Of a stretch of DNA of 64,000 nt, positions 12,874-24,179 are shown in pieces. Source of the stretch: Neckera pumila (lineage: Eukaryota > Streptophyta > Bryopsida > Hypnales > Neckeraceae); the NCBI GenBank assembly GCA_963969595.1, contig OZ018413.1, positions 15,303,711-15,367,710 on the forward strand, in the 5' to 3' direction. A program made the translations under genes and the position numbers. The notes below the pieces were generated by a model that saw only the letters and a program-made list of their open reading frames with translations, was not told the DNA's origin and did no database searches. Within the stretch, counting starts at the first letter, position 1. Each line of letters opens with the position of its first letter.

Positions 12874-13778
12874 CCCCTAAAGGACCAAGGCCATTTTTTT
12901 GCCAAAAAACACTCAAAATTGCCATTTCTATAGCAAAGAGTAAAAGAATTTGAATTTTTTTTTTCACATCTAACCATAGGATCTTATACCTAACTAGTTT
13001 AAAAATGTGGAAAAAAAATTTCAGAATTTTTGACCACATAGATTGCAAGATATCTGCGTTTAAGTGAAAAAAGCAAGTTTTTTAGCACATTGCGGGACTA
13101 GATTTTATGACTTTGAACATTTTTGAGTTAAATTTTTTGCATTACAGAGTTTTGAGCTTTTAATCATTATAGTGGAGAATTGAATTTAGAGTCTAGGGGA
13201 AAAAAAGAAATTCAAAAAAACTTAATTTTTATTATTAAAAAAATTGTTAAGTAGAAGTAGGTACAAGATAGAAGGAAAATCTAAAATATTAATATCTTTT
13301 ATATGGAATTAAAAAGCACTAATTCCAATGGTGATATTGTTCTAGCAAAAAAACTAAAACTTGTGGAACTCTTTTTTTGAAAAATTGTAAAAATTGCATT
13401 CAGAAATGAATCCTACAAGTTATTTTTTCTAGGAAGATGCTCTAAGTGCCCAAAAAACAAGATTGTCCATAACTTGCTCATAAAAAATCCAAATGCAATG
13501 AATCAAAGCTTCTTAAATAGGAAAAATATAATCTATAAAAAAAAAATTAAAAAATTAAATTGCAAATTTTTTTTGCTGCCCCACGTCCCTTGTTTTGGGC
13601 TTATTTGGGCATAGCTTTTTTTCTTAGGCACCGATTGAAAAAAAAATTATATTCCCATGAAGCTTAGCACTTTTACTATCTTAAAAAAATGTTTCAAAAA
13701 ATCATGACAAAAATTCAGCCCATAGGTACCTGCCCAAAATCCTTTTTGTTCCTGGAAGGGACAATGGTCCTTTAGGGT
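12874..13778 (+). mobile_element. TTAA-bounded TIR element, copy C
   Basis: The best-preserved long copy. TTAA (12870-12873) is followed by CCCCTAAAGGACC, and the right end GGTCCTTTAGGGT is followed by TTAA (13779-13782). The 13-bp TIRs match at 12 positions. About 905 bp, AT-rich, no long ORF. It shares ordered internal blocks with copies B and D, including TACCTGCCCAAAATCC near the right end. Confidence 0.8.
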
Positions 13779-13789
13779 TTAAAAGAATT

Positions 13790-16390
13790 CATCATCAATT
13801 GTTTTAGTAAAATATTATGTAAAATGATAAAAATTGACTTAAGAAATTCATCACAAATAAAATTTTGCTTTTTTGAAACTGAAATATGGTATGCTTGATC
13901 GAGATTGGGTAAGAAATGAGTATTAATTATGTAAAACAAAAAATGTCAATTTTAATTATATATAGGATACAAATCTTTGAATGGTTCAAATAGGCAATTC
14001 GTAAATGAGCTCAACCTAGTTGTAAAACTTTTTGAATGTGCATCCATGAGCGGAGACCTGAGACATAACTGCTTAGATCATCTACAATGCAACCGATAGC
14101 ACGCACAATATCGGCATTGTGCAAGGCCAACGATAATTTTTATTTAAAATTGTGCTCCAATGCAATTCTCATGGAAACCTTCACTTCCACAAATCCACGG
14201 CCTTGGTATGTGACCATCCAAAATCAACAATTTTTGTCATTTTGTCTACCCAAGGAAGCATCTCCGCAAGTTGATTTGTGGGAGTCATCATGATAAAAAG
14301 CGGTAGTGTCCAATGGATGCCAAAAAAAGTTTATTTGTATGTGCACTAATCAATTCAACTTTCCTTGTTTCCATGAAAAGTCCTTTTTTTGATGTAGATT
14401 CTTTTCTTCCTTTCTTTTTATAAAACAAAAAGGCCATTTGATGTTTGGATTGCCAACTTTGCATTGGGTCAATTTTTCCAAAGAAAGAACCAGTGTGGAG
14501 CTTTGCAATGTGAAGGCCTCTTGGAATAGCCCGCAATTTGCTCTTGCAGGGCCTATTTACCGTTGTTGCATTGCAGATGGTCTTAGTAGTAAACCTCGCT
14601 CATCTTCTTTGTACAGTAGCAAATCCTTTCATCAAAATTGTTGGCTATCATAAATTGAAAGAGCAGCACTAAAAACAAACTTAAAGGCATGAGTAGGTCA
14701 GTGCCTCAACTTAACATCAAGATTGGCAAGCTGCGAGAGCTATACAAAATAGTGAAATTAGGTTGCTTTGTCAATTAGGTTGCCTTACTTGAGATAAAGT
14801 ACCTCATAGATCAATGCTTGTTCCACATGGAGGCACTTGCCACTCTCTAAACCAAGCCTTCAAATGGGCAACAAATCCATGCCATACACATGGCTCTGGA
14901 TTGAATGCATCATTATACAAAAGCACTGAATATTTCTATAGTGTGGATTGTTGAGAAATTAGTGTGGGACAACCTAATTTCACTATTTTGTGTAGAACAA
15001 TTGTGTTTTTTGTTCCACTTTGAAGGGACATTAGTGGAACCAGAATGCAATTATGTATTTTCTTGGCAAGGCCTCCTCCTCACACAACATCAACCCCTTT
15101 TTTTCCTGAAGGCTAGAATCAGCCTCATTCACTCACTCTCTCGCCAGCATGCTCTCCACTTCTATGACCTTAATTGCCAGGATAGCTGCGCTTAATTATT
15201 TGTTGGAGATCGATCACCAGATGTTTTGAGGATTTTGTCCGATGGATCATGCGATTTGCTCAATTATTTGAGTAATTGATGTTACTCAAATAGTTATATG
15301 TAACTACATATGAGTTCCAATATGAACGGGTCTTCAAAAGACGTCACATATGGACTATTCATTATATTCTAGACAAAACGTTCAAAAATCTCTAGATAAT
15401 AACATCTGAGATCTCCAGATGTTTGTATAGATCTTTGAATGCTTTGCATAGATCTTTAGATGTTTTATATTGATCTCTCAATGTTTTACATTATCTCTCA
15501 ATGATTATCTTTTGATGTTTTTTCTCCAGATGTTAATTTTGGACTCTTTACAAGTCCATAAGTAGATAATGTGGCATAGTGATTCCAACTTATAGTATCT
15601 AAAAAGGTTAGAGTTATTTCTCTTTTTTGGAATAAAGTTGCCAAAGTTCGTTGACCTTCCTGTTTAACTCTCTTCTAAGCCGTAGCTTGTTTGCTCTAAA
15701 AGCAAACATGTACACTTTTAGTGACCACTATGTTTCAACTTCAAAAATTTGTAACTAATTCCACACAGGTTCAAAAAATATGAAACGGCTGGACTTAGAT
15801 GCCAATTCCATTTTTACTCCTATGAAGCTTTACTGAAAATTGTTTCAAGGAGTTTAGCTTCCCTGAAAAGGCAATCAGCTCTTAAATGGTCGCTTAGAGA
15901 GCAGACGACCTTGTAGCATGTCTGCATATAATTCATAACTAACTTTGAAGCCTGCTGGTTACTAGCTTCACCGCAGGCTATTCAAGCCATGTTTCTTGAA
16001 ACAATGAGTGGACAAACTAGGTAAACTCTTCGGAATAGACAATTTTGAATAACATGTTAATACTTCTAGGAGTATAATATTTTGGAACCTGCAAGAGTAG
16101 AATCATGAAGTTGGACATTCTTGTACTTTTTTGGGCAGTTTTCCAGTGGCATTCTTCCGAATGACATCTCATACAAATTAGAGAACCCGTGTTGCACTCG
16201 TTCTCAATTGCCAAGAAAAGGAATCCGTAACTCCTTGTTAACAAGTAATGGCCTCACAATCAGATCAGACTGCAATGGGTAGACTTCACATAAGTTAGTG
16301 CCACATATCTTCATTCAACTTCATGAAGGAAGTTACGTTGTCTTGCCAAAGTTGACATGAATTGTAGACAGTCGCGTGCATTAAACTTCA
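13790..16390. other. Intergenic DNA with short degenerate repeats
   Basis: No recognisable gene. Between 15380 and 15540, a word close to GATCTTTAGATGTTTTATAT recurs about six times, resembling the subterminal repeats of DNA transposons. At 15690-15905 lies a minus-strand copy of the dispersed repeat described at 47.8 and 48.8 kb. Confidence 0.5.
15690..15905 (-). repeat. Dispersed repeat R, copy 1
   Basis: Reverse-orientation match to the repeats at 47808-48105 and 48828-49125: it contains the complement of the blocks around CATTTAAGAGCTGATTGCC and TTTCATATTTTTTGAACC. Non-coding. Confidence 0.7.
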
Positions 16391-16393
16391 TAA

Positions 16394-16825
16394 CTATTCC
16401 TCCTCTGATGAAGTATCTTTGTCATGAATTGCAACTGGACAATAATCTCGCGTGACTTCGACAGACGGCCTCCGAACCTCCACAGTTTGCAAATCCTTGT
16501 ATGCCCTTGGCAGCCTGTGAGTGACAATCTCCTTTCTGTAAGTGATCAATTTGGGTCTTTGCCTTGGACTCATTTGGAACTTCGCCAGGTAGGGGCTACT
16601 CTTCAGTCTCTCCAGACCTAAAGACACCTTTTCTTTCTTTCTAGGGCTCTTTTCATTGCGGTCAGACAGAGCGCCAAGTTGGTGAACGTCGTCCTCGAGC
16701 TTCAATTGTTGCTTGAACCCTAAGTTTGACAATTTCAGTATTTTTCCAGAATCATGAATCCTCGCCATAGTTCCGGTCGGAAGTGTCTCACTCAAGGCTG
16801 TGCTCCGCTTCTTTTTGAGAAGCAA
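16394..16825 (-). CDS. Hypothetical protein, possible last exon of an unknown gene
   Basis: An open frame of 143 aa on the minus strand with a non-random composition: basic (KSPRKKEKVSLGLERLKSSP, then SPRQRPKLITYRKEIV) and ending in an acidic tail, TSSEEE. No transmembrane segment or known motif is seen, and I do not recognise a family. A stop in the same frame lies just upstream. Immediately upstream another frame reads MTKKAFFKSDAGLGLLEEDVA up to the same AAAAAG tract, so either a frameshift in that tract or a splice junction joins the two. It is the only coding-like stretch between 10 and 19 kb. It could be a real lineage-specific gene, the 3' exon of a longer gene, or a pseudogene. Confidence 0.4.
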   Translation of the reverse strand: MLLKKKRSTALSETLPTGTMARIHDSGKILKLSNLGFKQQLKLEDDVHQLGALSDRNEKSPRKKEKVSLGLERLKSSPYLAKFQMSPRQRPKLITYRKEIVTHRLPRAYKDLQTVEVRRPSVEVTRDYCPVAIHDKDTSSEEE

Positions 16826-16829
16826 TGGT

Positions 16830-18056
16830 TACCCGCTTTTGCAACATCCTCTTCAAGCAACCCTAAGCCTGCATCGCTTTTAAAAAATGCTTTTTTTGTC
16901 ATGTTGTCAGTCTTATTTCGTTCCAAATTAGGATTGTTTTCTCAACAGACCTCAAATGTGACTGATCCAATTTCAGAGCATTAGGTCACAATTCAAAATG
17001 GCTCACTTTTGGGTTGGAATGCGTGAAGGCGCTGTTGTCTTGAGATTGAAAGTTTCATGTAAAGCCACTTATCAACAAAACACAAAGCTACATTGTTGCA
17101 AATCCTCAACAAATGATGAAATTCCAGCGACTCATCGATTCAATTGGAAACTCGTGTTTCACATCCATTTCAACTGTCCAAAAAGGTTTGCGCAACATAA
17201 TCAAATCACAGTGAAGAATGGTTACTTTCCAATTAGCTCGAATGTGTGACAAAACCAGGAATCCAGTGCCAAGGTGAGTGTTTTAGGTCAAGTCGAAACG
17301 GCTAATTGACACAGACTGAGAATATAACCGAATGTTGAATCCACAACATGGCACAAAGTGTTCCAAGTGTGAAAGGTTGATGCCGATTCAAACAAGAGGT
17401 TGTACCGTTTGTCCCATTGTCCTCAATTATGTTCTCCTTGTAGTGTAACTTATGCACTCAACCATTATTGAAATAAATGAAACAAATATAAAAGAAAAAT
17501 GAGAAATGATAAAAATCGGACAAGAAATGACATTCAGAAAAGGAGTGGAAAAGAAAAGAAAGGAAATTAAACTTTGTTGCTCTTTATGCTACTAATAACA
17601 ACCAATAGATGATTTGGAATTTTTGAAATGCTGAAAGCTAAGAACATAGGAATTGTAAAATTTGAAAACTTTTTGTTCTTTTTTTGAAATTTTTGAAACT
17701 TAAAGGTGATTATTATATATAGTTTGTTAATATTCTTTCATAGATTTTATTAATTTTGTTTTTTTAGCTTTTTGATTTTAGATTTTCTAATTGTCTAAAC
17801 TGTTACGGAGTACATTTAATGATTAAAAATTTGTATGCATATAAAATTCAACGTTGTAAATTCACGATATTGCAAAAGAAGAAGCCCTAATCCAAATAAT
17901 TGCAAGAAACATTGGCATATTATTTGTTGCATTTTTTTATTTTTGGCACTTAATATTATGAGTAGACTACCACTATGTTTGAATATTGTTCGTTGATTTA
18001 GTTGACAAATCTCCATTGTGTGTTTCTAGCTTGATTTATTGTTGTGTCAACACTTG
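16830..18056. other. No gene recognised
   Basis: Only short frames. From 17450 onwards the sequence is strongly AT-rich. Confidence 0.5.
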
Positions 18057-18278
18057 TATATATGTTATTTAATTAAGTGAAACTAATGGATGAAGGTCCC
18101 TTTTATTACTAATTCATTTTCAAAGATATGTATATATGTTATTCAATTAATTGAAACTAATGGATGAAGGTCCCTTTTATTACTAATTCACTTTCAAAGA
18201 TATGTATATATGTTATTCAATTAAGTGAAACTAATAGATGAAGGTCCCTTTCATTACTAATTTATTTTCAAAGATTTC
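18057..18278. repeat. 74-bp tandem repeat, three units
   Basis: Units start at 18057, 18131 and 18205, each beginning TATATATGTTATT and including GATGAAGGTCCCTTT. Units 1 and 2 differ by few substitutions; unit 3 is slightly more diverged at its 3' end. Confidence 0.9.
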
Positions 18279-18459
18279 ATCCATTTTTTAAAAGAAGTTT
18301 GTACTTGATTGAAATACTACTGTAGAACATGAAGTGTAAATTCTTTTGAAACTATGTTCTAATTTTTTTAATTGGAGGGATAAATCTAAAATTTCAAAAA
18401 TTGTTTATTGTTAAGAACTTTGTAGAAAACATTGTTAGGCAATAAAAAAATCTACATTT

Positions 18460-19177
18460 GGGTGCTTGGAAGAAACACTTGTCCTATTGTTTTGTCCCCT
18501 TGTCTTTGAACGGGTGTTTTTTTGCTCATAACTCTTGCATTGTTTCTCAATTTGGCATAATATTGGAATGAAGGTATATGCAGTAGTTGCAGACATTGAG
18601 TAATTCTGAAATTTTTTAAAAACTGCTTTATTGTTTTTAAATTGCTTCCAATTGGGTATCTACTTTGGCCATTTTGGGGGGGATTTTGACCTATTTTTTA
18701 TCCAAAAATGTAAATTTGAAGCCACAAATTAATATATTGGAGGTCTACTGATATTACAAGGATTGATGATGAATTTTTATAAAAATAGCAACATGTTGAT
18801 TACGCATATAGGATTAAAGTGACTTTCTTTTGTATGAAGGCTACAAAGACGGAAAAAATTCCTATAGAAATTCTTTGGTGCAATGTGAGCGCAATCTTCT
18901 CTGGAAAAATATTTTTATAATGATTTTTTTAAAATTTCTTTTGTATTATTATTAATAAAAGGTCCAAAGATCCCTTTTCTACTATTTTTTGCTCCCAGTG
19001 TCTTCTATAGTATCTCGCATCAGTCTATAATATTGTGTAGTATGAAATTGACGGTTTATATATGCAAGGCGCTATTGACACATAGTGTTGGTAGTACTGC
19101 ATAGTATTGCTAGTCCTATGACACAAAATTTCATTTTTGAGCCATAAACGTGAAGTATTGTTTTATTGCAATCATCC
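18460..19177 (+). mobile_element. GGGTG-type TIR element, copy 1
   Basis: Starts GGGTGCTTGGAAGAAACACT and ends TTGCAATCATCC. It is flanked by ATTT on both sides, consistent with a 3-4 bp AT target duplication. Its internal sequence is collinear with the element at 34205-34953 (shared words such as GAAGCCACAAATT and GGTGCAATGTGAG). About 718 bp, non-coding. Confidence 0.7.
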
Positions 19178-19730
19178 ATTTATGCTCTTTCATTGTTCAA
19201 AAAATTGTTGTGATTGGAGTCCATTTAATGTAAGTGTAGACGACATAATTATATGGAATTACTTCTGAAAATCCTTTGATAAAATAATGTCTGTAGGCCA
19301 CGGGACTAAACTTTGTAATTATTATTCCTTATATTATGACAAAGGTACTGAATATTCTAAAACTCCAAATCTGCAAGAATAATATGTATTCAAAATTCCA
19401 TTTTTTTAGAACTTTTTTTTTAAAAAAAAACAAAAAAAATAATAATTGGGTTGTGTTAGCTATGAAAGCCACATGTGATTGGGCGGGGGCGTGAAGCCCC
19501 CCAAAATAAAACACAAGAAAATCACTAAGCAAATTACATCAAAGCGTCAAGTAAATTGAAATGCCACACTATAAGACTAGGGTGGCAAAAGACAGGTGAC
19601 CAAAGTCTCACAAACTACCAACTAATGCGATCCCTATTTTCAATGTTCTTAACCCTATTTTTGAAATCTTTATAAATCAACATATCCAAATGGATAGTAG
19701 AAAGCCAAGCCGACTGCATCACCTTTATAG
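19178..19730. other. AT-rich intergenic DNA
   Basis: No gene or repeat boundary recognised; contains an A-rich tract near 19410-19440. Confidence 0.5.
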
Positions 19731-19782
19731 TATTGAAGTTTAGGGTGCCATATTTGGCATTACATCTCTCTACCTAAATATG

Positions 19783-20646
19783 CTAGAAAAGAAAGGATTT
19801 GAAAATATTCCAAGGTTGGAAATCATAAACATCTTTGCCAAGTTTGAGCTCTCTGCCTGAACTAGTCCTACCTAGTAAGGCGTGCTGGAAGCTACTTAAT
19901 TGAGGCACGTTAAAAATAACATTGACCGCATTGAATTTACACCACAATTCTTTTGAGAATTTACAATCCTCAAAAAGATGATTAGCTGTTTCTATATGAT
20001 GCCCGCAATAAGGGCATCTATGATCCGCATTTTTAATCCTCCAAGCCAACTACTCTCTTGTAACTATATCCCTATTAAAAATCTGCCACAGCAACATTGC
20101 TAGTTTCCTAGAACGGACAGAATGCCAAATCAGATTAAATGTGAACCTTCTCTGTTCATCCATCATACCCTGATTAATGAGTTCTTGCATTCCTATTGAT
20201 CTCTCACTCTTTCTTTTGAGGCCCACCATATATCCTCTTTTCACCGTATAGGCAAAATAGGGACTCTTGCCTAATTTTCCTATTACTCCCCACATCTACT
20301 CGCCGGGATTCTAAGGGAGAATTTGAATGTACAAATTCTAGAAATGCCACACTAAATCTGATGCCTCAGGAGGATCAGCTGGGTTACATTTGTAGAATGT
20401 CTTCTTCCTTGCGTCCCACTGCACCATTCTGATTAAATGAAAGTCATCATTGAGAAGTGTACTGTAGGTGTGCTTCCAAATTAAGAGATTGTAGCCGTCT
20501 TTTTTAATAAAATAAATTGTCTCTTCTTCTCTTGTAGGATTGATTTTATGCCAAAAAACTTGTTGATCCCTCTGCACCTGCAACCAAGCCACACTTAGCT
20601 GCTCGTGTGGGTAATCCATGGGATCCCATGGTATGTGTGCTATCAT
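19783..20646 (-). pseudogene. LINE 3' end: RT C-terminal region with zinc-binding domain (zf-RVT)
   Basis: Minus-strand fragments read in order. First is a 102-aa part (20646-20338) including QVFWHKINPTREEE. Next is FNLIWHSVRSRKLAMLLWQIFNRDIVTRE (20295-20050). The last is AWRIKNADHRCPYCGHHIETANHLFEDCKF (20049-19783). The W-x(n)-P/RK-LxLLWxxxxRxxxTRE pattern followed by CPYCG-x-x-x-E-x-x-x-HLFxxC is the zf-RVT domain found downstream of reverse transcriptase in plant L1-type LINEs. The fragments are separated by stops or frame changes and no RT catalytic core is present, so this is a 5'-truncated, decayed LINE end. Host context: the OTU-like segment at 20.7-21.3 kb lies directly upstream on the same strand. 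Confidence 0.8.
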
Positions 20647-20734
20647 CTTGTCCTTGGCAACGTGGCTTAGCCATTAAGTTCAAATACTATGAAATATGAT
20701 CGTCTTGCGACTTGTATCGCAATATACTCCAAGA

Positions 20735-20937
20735 CCTATCATTGTATACGACATCAACCAATTTAAATAGCAAAATGACACAAGACCTCATTGGGAGAGC
20801 TTGGACATGTTTCCTTCACCTATTGCTCCAATTATCATTGCTTTTGCCAACAATCATTATTATCCCATGTTGTCTCAAGTGATGCCAGATGCAACAACAT
20901 GGCCTAGCCATCAAGTTCAAATACTCTCAAACATCTG
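20735..20937 (+). pseudogene. OTU-protease-like C-terminal half (inverted segment)
   Basis: On the plus strand this reads RPIIVYDINQF, a stop, QNDTRPHWESLDMFPSP, then PIIIAFANNHYYPMLSQ and QILSNI before a TGA. The hydrophobic strand followed by N-x-HYYPML matches the C-terminal part of an OTU cysteine protease, where the His is catalytic. The N-terminal half lies directly beside it on the opposite strand (20927-21334), so the two halves converge tail to tail. The same arrangement, inverted as a whole, occurs at 23.5-24.1 kb. Confidence 0.65.
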
Positions 20938-21334
20938 AATCTGCAGGGAGTTCATGATGTAGGATTAGGATATCCTTAATTGCAGCCCCCCACAGTTCTG
21001 CATCTGGCCCTCCATCCTTTGTCCGCAGTAACTTGGCCGCTCTCAGCCTTAGGGTTGTAGAATAAGCAAAGATATTGTCATTTGACACCCTAAGGTCATA
21101 ACCCACGGAATCAAAGAGGCAATCCCCAACTAAAGTAGGGTAGCTTTGGATGAGCCTTAAATTCAGTTCATTATCAAAGTATACCTCAAATAAGTTGAGC
21201 TCCTCCGAAGATGTAATCATGGCAAGTTTTGGCTCTATATTAGGCTTTGGTGGAGGATTTAATCCTAAACCCTGTGAAGATCTTGCCTCTTTATTAGGCA
21301 CCAATTTAGGACAAGTAAACTTTATTTTCACCAT
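20927..21334 (-). pseudogene. OTU-protease-like N-terminal half
   Basis: A 135-aa minus-strand frame. After a Lys/Pro-rich leader comes LVGDCLFDSVGYDLRVSNDN, then TLRLRAAKLL and ELWGAAIKDILILHHEL. The G-D-C-L-F-x-S-V block followed by an LR-x-x-A helix is the catalytic Asp/Cys region of OTU-family cysteine proteases (deubiquitinase fold). The C-terminal catalytic His block is missing from this frame and is found next door in the opposite orientation. OTU domains occur in host deubiquitinases and in several mobile-element proteins; the neighbouring LINE tail on the same strand makes a transposon origin plausible, but I cannot tell which. Confidence 0.65.
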
Positions 21335-21692
21335 AGCACCTGATTAATAACACCACAACTACCAATACCTCCCATCCAAATTAGAAACGAGGCTTTTGCA
21401 AACCAAGACTTTTCAATTCAAAGAAGAGAGCAAAATGATAATAGGAGGCAGGATTTATATACAAGCCCAAGAAACCCTACCTCCGAGGTCGTTTGGAAAG
21501 ATGATTACTACAAAAAATGACAACTCTATACGAATGTGAATATTTGGAGAGTACCACAAATAAATAAATATATAATAATATAAATACACAAACTTGTAAA
21601 TGAATTTAAAAGAAAATATTAAAATTTTAAATTTAAATTTAAATTTAAAATCTGTAAAAAATAAAAGAATAGGTGTGTTGTAAAAAGTAAAA

Positions 21693-22416
21693 GGTTGAAT
21701 GCAAGAAACACTTGTACTATTTGTTGTGTTTTCACAGTACTCATGCTTTTTTATTGGAGTATTTTAAAATTACAAAAATAACTTTTAGTTTCTTTTAAAA
21801 ATATGGCTAATGTATATACCTTTAAGATGAAGAAACCCAGGAAAAGAAAAGCATAGAAAAATTCTCTAAATGGGAGAACTAGAAAAGTGCCAAATCTCAA
21901 GAAAATAGACATTTTGATGCTTTAATTAGTTAAAAATAGGAAAATAAATAAAATAAAGATTGGCCGTTTGCAATAACTCTATGGAGATGGTCATTCACAA
22001 AAAGAACCACCAAAATAATATTCTATGTATTCTAAAATGTAAGAAAAAAGAAGCTCTTTTTGTGGACTTCCACACAATACAAAATTAACTATTTTTAGAA
22101 CTCCTTTTTTATGTAGCTGCAAGTTTACTAGAAGACCATTTCCTCCAAATTTCAGCTCCAAACTTGATTTTTTGGAGACTAAATAGTACTAAAAACCTCC
22201 AATTTGGTATTTGTAACATAAAATTGGAGGCTGTTTTTGTATAGTAAAACATTTTTGGAAAATGCCAAAAAATTAGTCAAGGTGTATAATGGTCATGGGC
22301 ACCTTCTCTATAAATCTTCAGTCATTTGGATCCAACATGCAAAAGTTATGTCTAAATTACCATGTTAGCATACAAAGTGTGACATAAAATAGTACAAGTG
22401 TTTCTTGCATTCACCC
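21693..22416 (+). mobile_element. GGGTG-type TIR element, copy 2
   Basis: About 30-bp terminal inverted repeats: left GGTTGAATGCAAGAAACACT and onward, right ending AGTGTTTCTTGCATTCACCC. Flanks are A-rich (AAAA on both sides), which hides the exact target duplication. The ends are close to those of the 34.2-kb element (GATTGCAAGAAACACTTG). About 724 bp, non-coding. Confidence 0.75.
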
Positions 22417-23520
22417 AAAAGTATCTTGGATTTAGGGTTTAAGGATTTTAGGGTTTATATGGGGGTGCCAAGAGATTTAGGATTTAGAATTACATGGGTT
22501 ACATGGGGATCCCATGAGATTTGGACTTCTTGTTTTGGACTTTTGAATAGACCTACCCCCCATTTTGGGGGTCTACAAATCCAGAGGTATAGTTGTTTTT
22601 GCCTACACGTTCTTAGTTTGTGAGATACAGAAGGTTTGACTTTAGCATTGACTTTTGCATACATGGATCAAGTTAGGTGTTTGAAGAGTCTATTGTGAGT
22701 GCTTTTTCATGCTTATTTTAATGGTATATGATACGCCTCTTAATTGAAGGTGAAAAAGAATTTACAAATGAAGGGAAGAAGTGAAGGAAGTAAAGTGAAG
22801 GGAGCCAATATACAAATATGAAAAAGGCATTTTATTAATTTTGAACTTATACAATCACTTTGTGCGTCTTCTGTGCCAATACATATTGTTGCCATTCTGC
22901 TCCAAATTGCCCGATGAAATAATATGCAACGCCAACACAGTCGTCGTAAATCCCTTTCTTTGGCCACCATCCACCTGAGCTTTTGAATTCTTTTTAGCAT
23001 CATTGGTTCAACAACTTGGTCCTTTGCCCTCGAAAATGAACCTACATTGCGTTGTTGAGAAAGTCAACAATCAATGGGCGGTCTTCTACGGTGTCTTGCT
23101 CCCATCCATCATAGATGAAGTTGGAATCTTCTCTTAACACCTCTTGACAAACCTTAGCGCTGCTCCATGCTCGAGCTTGTTTGAGTTAAAGTTCCATATT
23201 TTTGCCACTCCATCTAATAGCTTGGCAAATATAAGTCAAAACACTTTTTATACAAATTGTTAGTGCGTATGCATTCCTTGCATGGTCTTTTTGTATCAAT
23301 TGTTCTAAACTGATCTGGAAGTTTTGCAAGAAGATGCCAAGTTATAAGGTTTGAAAATAAAAAGAGCCATCCAATGCCCTTTCATTGCCATCAAGGGTTA
23401 GGACATCTAGAACACTACAAATCCTACAATCCTCCACAATGCTATCCACTTAAATAGTCACCTCCAGTTGCTACCCTACTCGAGTTGAGGACTGCCTCTT
23501 TGATTCCATGGGTTGTGGCC
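22417..23520. other. Intergenic DNA with telomere-like words
   Basis: At 22432-22460 several TTTAGGG-like words cluster (GGATTTAGGGTTTAAGG and TTTTAGGGTTTA); this is too degenerate to call an interstitial telomere. No gene is recognised in the rest. Confidence 0.5.
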
Positions 23521-23523
23521 TTA

Positions 23524-23690
23524 GGGTGTCAAATGACAATATCTTTGCTTATTCTACAACCTTGAGGTTGAGAGCGACCAATTTACTGCAGGCAGAGGTT
23601 GGAAGGCCATGCAGAATTGTGGGGGGCTGCAATTAAGGATATCCTAATCCTATATCTTGAACTCTCTGCGGATTCAGATATTTGAGAGTA
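23524..23690 (+). pseudogene. OTU-like N-terminal fragment, second locus
   Basis: The plus strand reads VSNDNIFAYSTTLRLRATNLL and then, after a frame change, sequence matching the OTU N-terminal segment of 20.9-21.3 kb. It abuts the minus-strand OTU frame (24135-23674) at the same junction seen at 20.93 kb (ATTTGAGAGTATTTGAAC). It therefore forms an inverted repeat with the N-terminal part of that frame at 24.0-24.15 kb. Confidence 0.6.
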
Positions 23691-24135
23691 TTTGAACTTG
23701 ATGGCTAGGCCATGTTGTTGCATTTGGCATCACTTGAGACAACATGGGATAATAATGATCGTTGGCAAAAGCAATGATAATTGGAGCAATAGGTGAAGGA
23801 AACATGTCCAAGCTCTCCCAATGAGGTCTTGTGTCATTTTGTTGTATAAATTGATTGATGTCATACACAATGATAGGTCTTGCAATATGTTGCGATGCAA
23901 ATTGCAAAATGATTATATCACCCCCATAATTCCCTTTAGTTTGTGCCGTAGCCATTAAACTCAAATACTCCAAAATATTTGAATTTGCAATGAGTTCAAG
24001 ATGTAGGGTTACGGTATCCTTAATTGCAGCCCCCCACAGTTTTGCAATTGCTGGCCCTTCAACCTCAACCCGCAGTACATTGGTTGCTATTAGCCTCAAG
24101 GTTGTAGTGTAAGTAAAGATATTGTCATTTGACAC
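23674..24135 (-). pseudogene. OTU-protease-like segment lacking the catalytic Cys exon
   Basis: A 153-aa open frame on the minus strand containing, in collinear order, SNDNIFTYTTTLRL, KLWGAAIKDTVTLHLEL, NYGGDIIILQFASQHIARPI and IIIAFANDHYYPML. The GG-D-I-I-x-L-x-x-A block and the N-D-HYYPML block are the middle strand and catalytic-His region of OTU proteases. The catalytic D-x-x-C block, present at 21.2 kb, is missing here because the frame starts just after it. It is open but probably not functional as an enzyme. Next to it (plus strand, 23524-23690) is an inverted copy of its own N-terminal part. Confidence 0.6.
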
Positions 24136-24179
24136 TCTAAACCTAAATCTTAAATCCTTTTATTTTCTTAAGAATCTAA

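Noticed and set aside
22432..22460. Interstitial telomere repeat
   Set aside because: Only a few imperfect TTTAGGG words, not a regular array.
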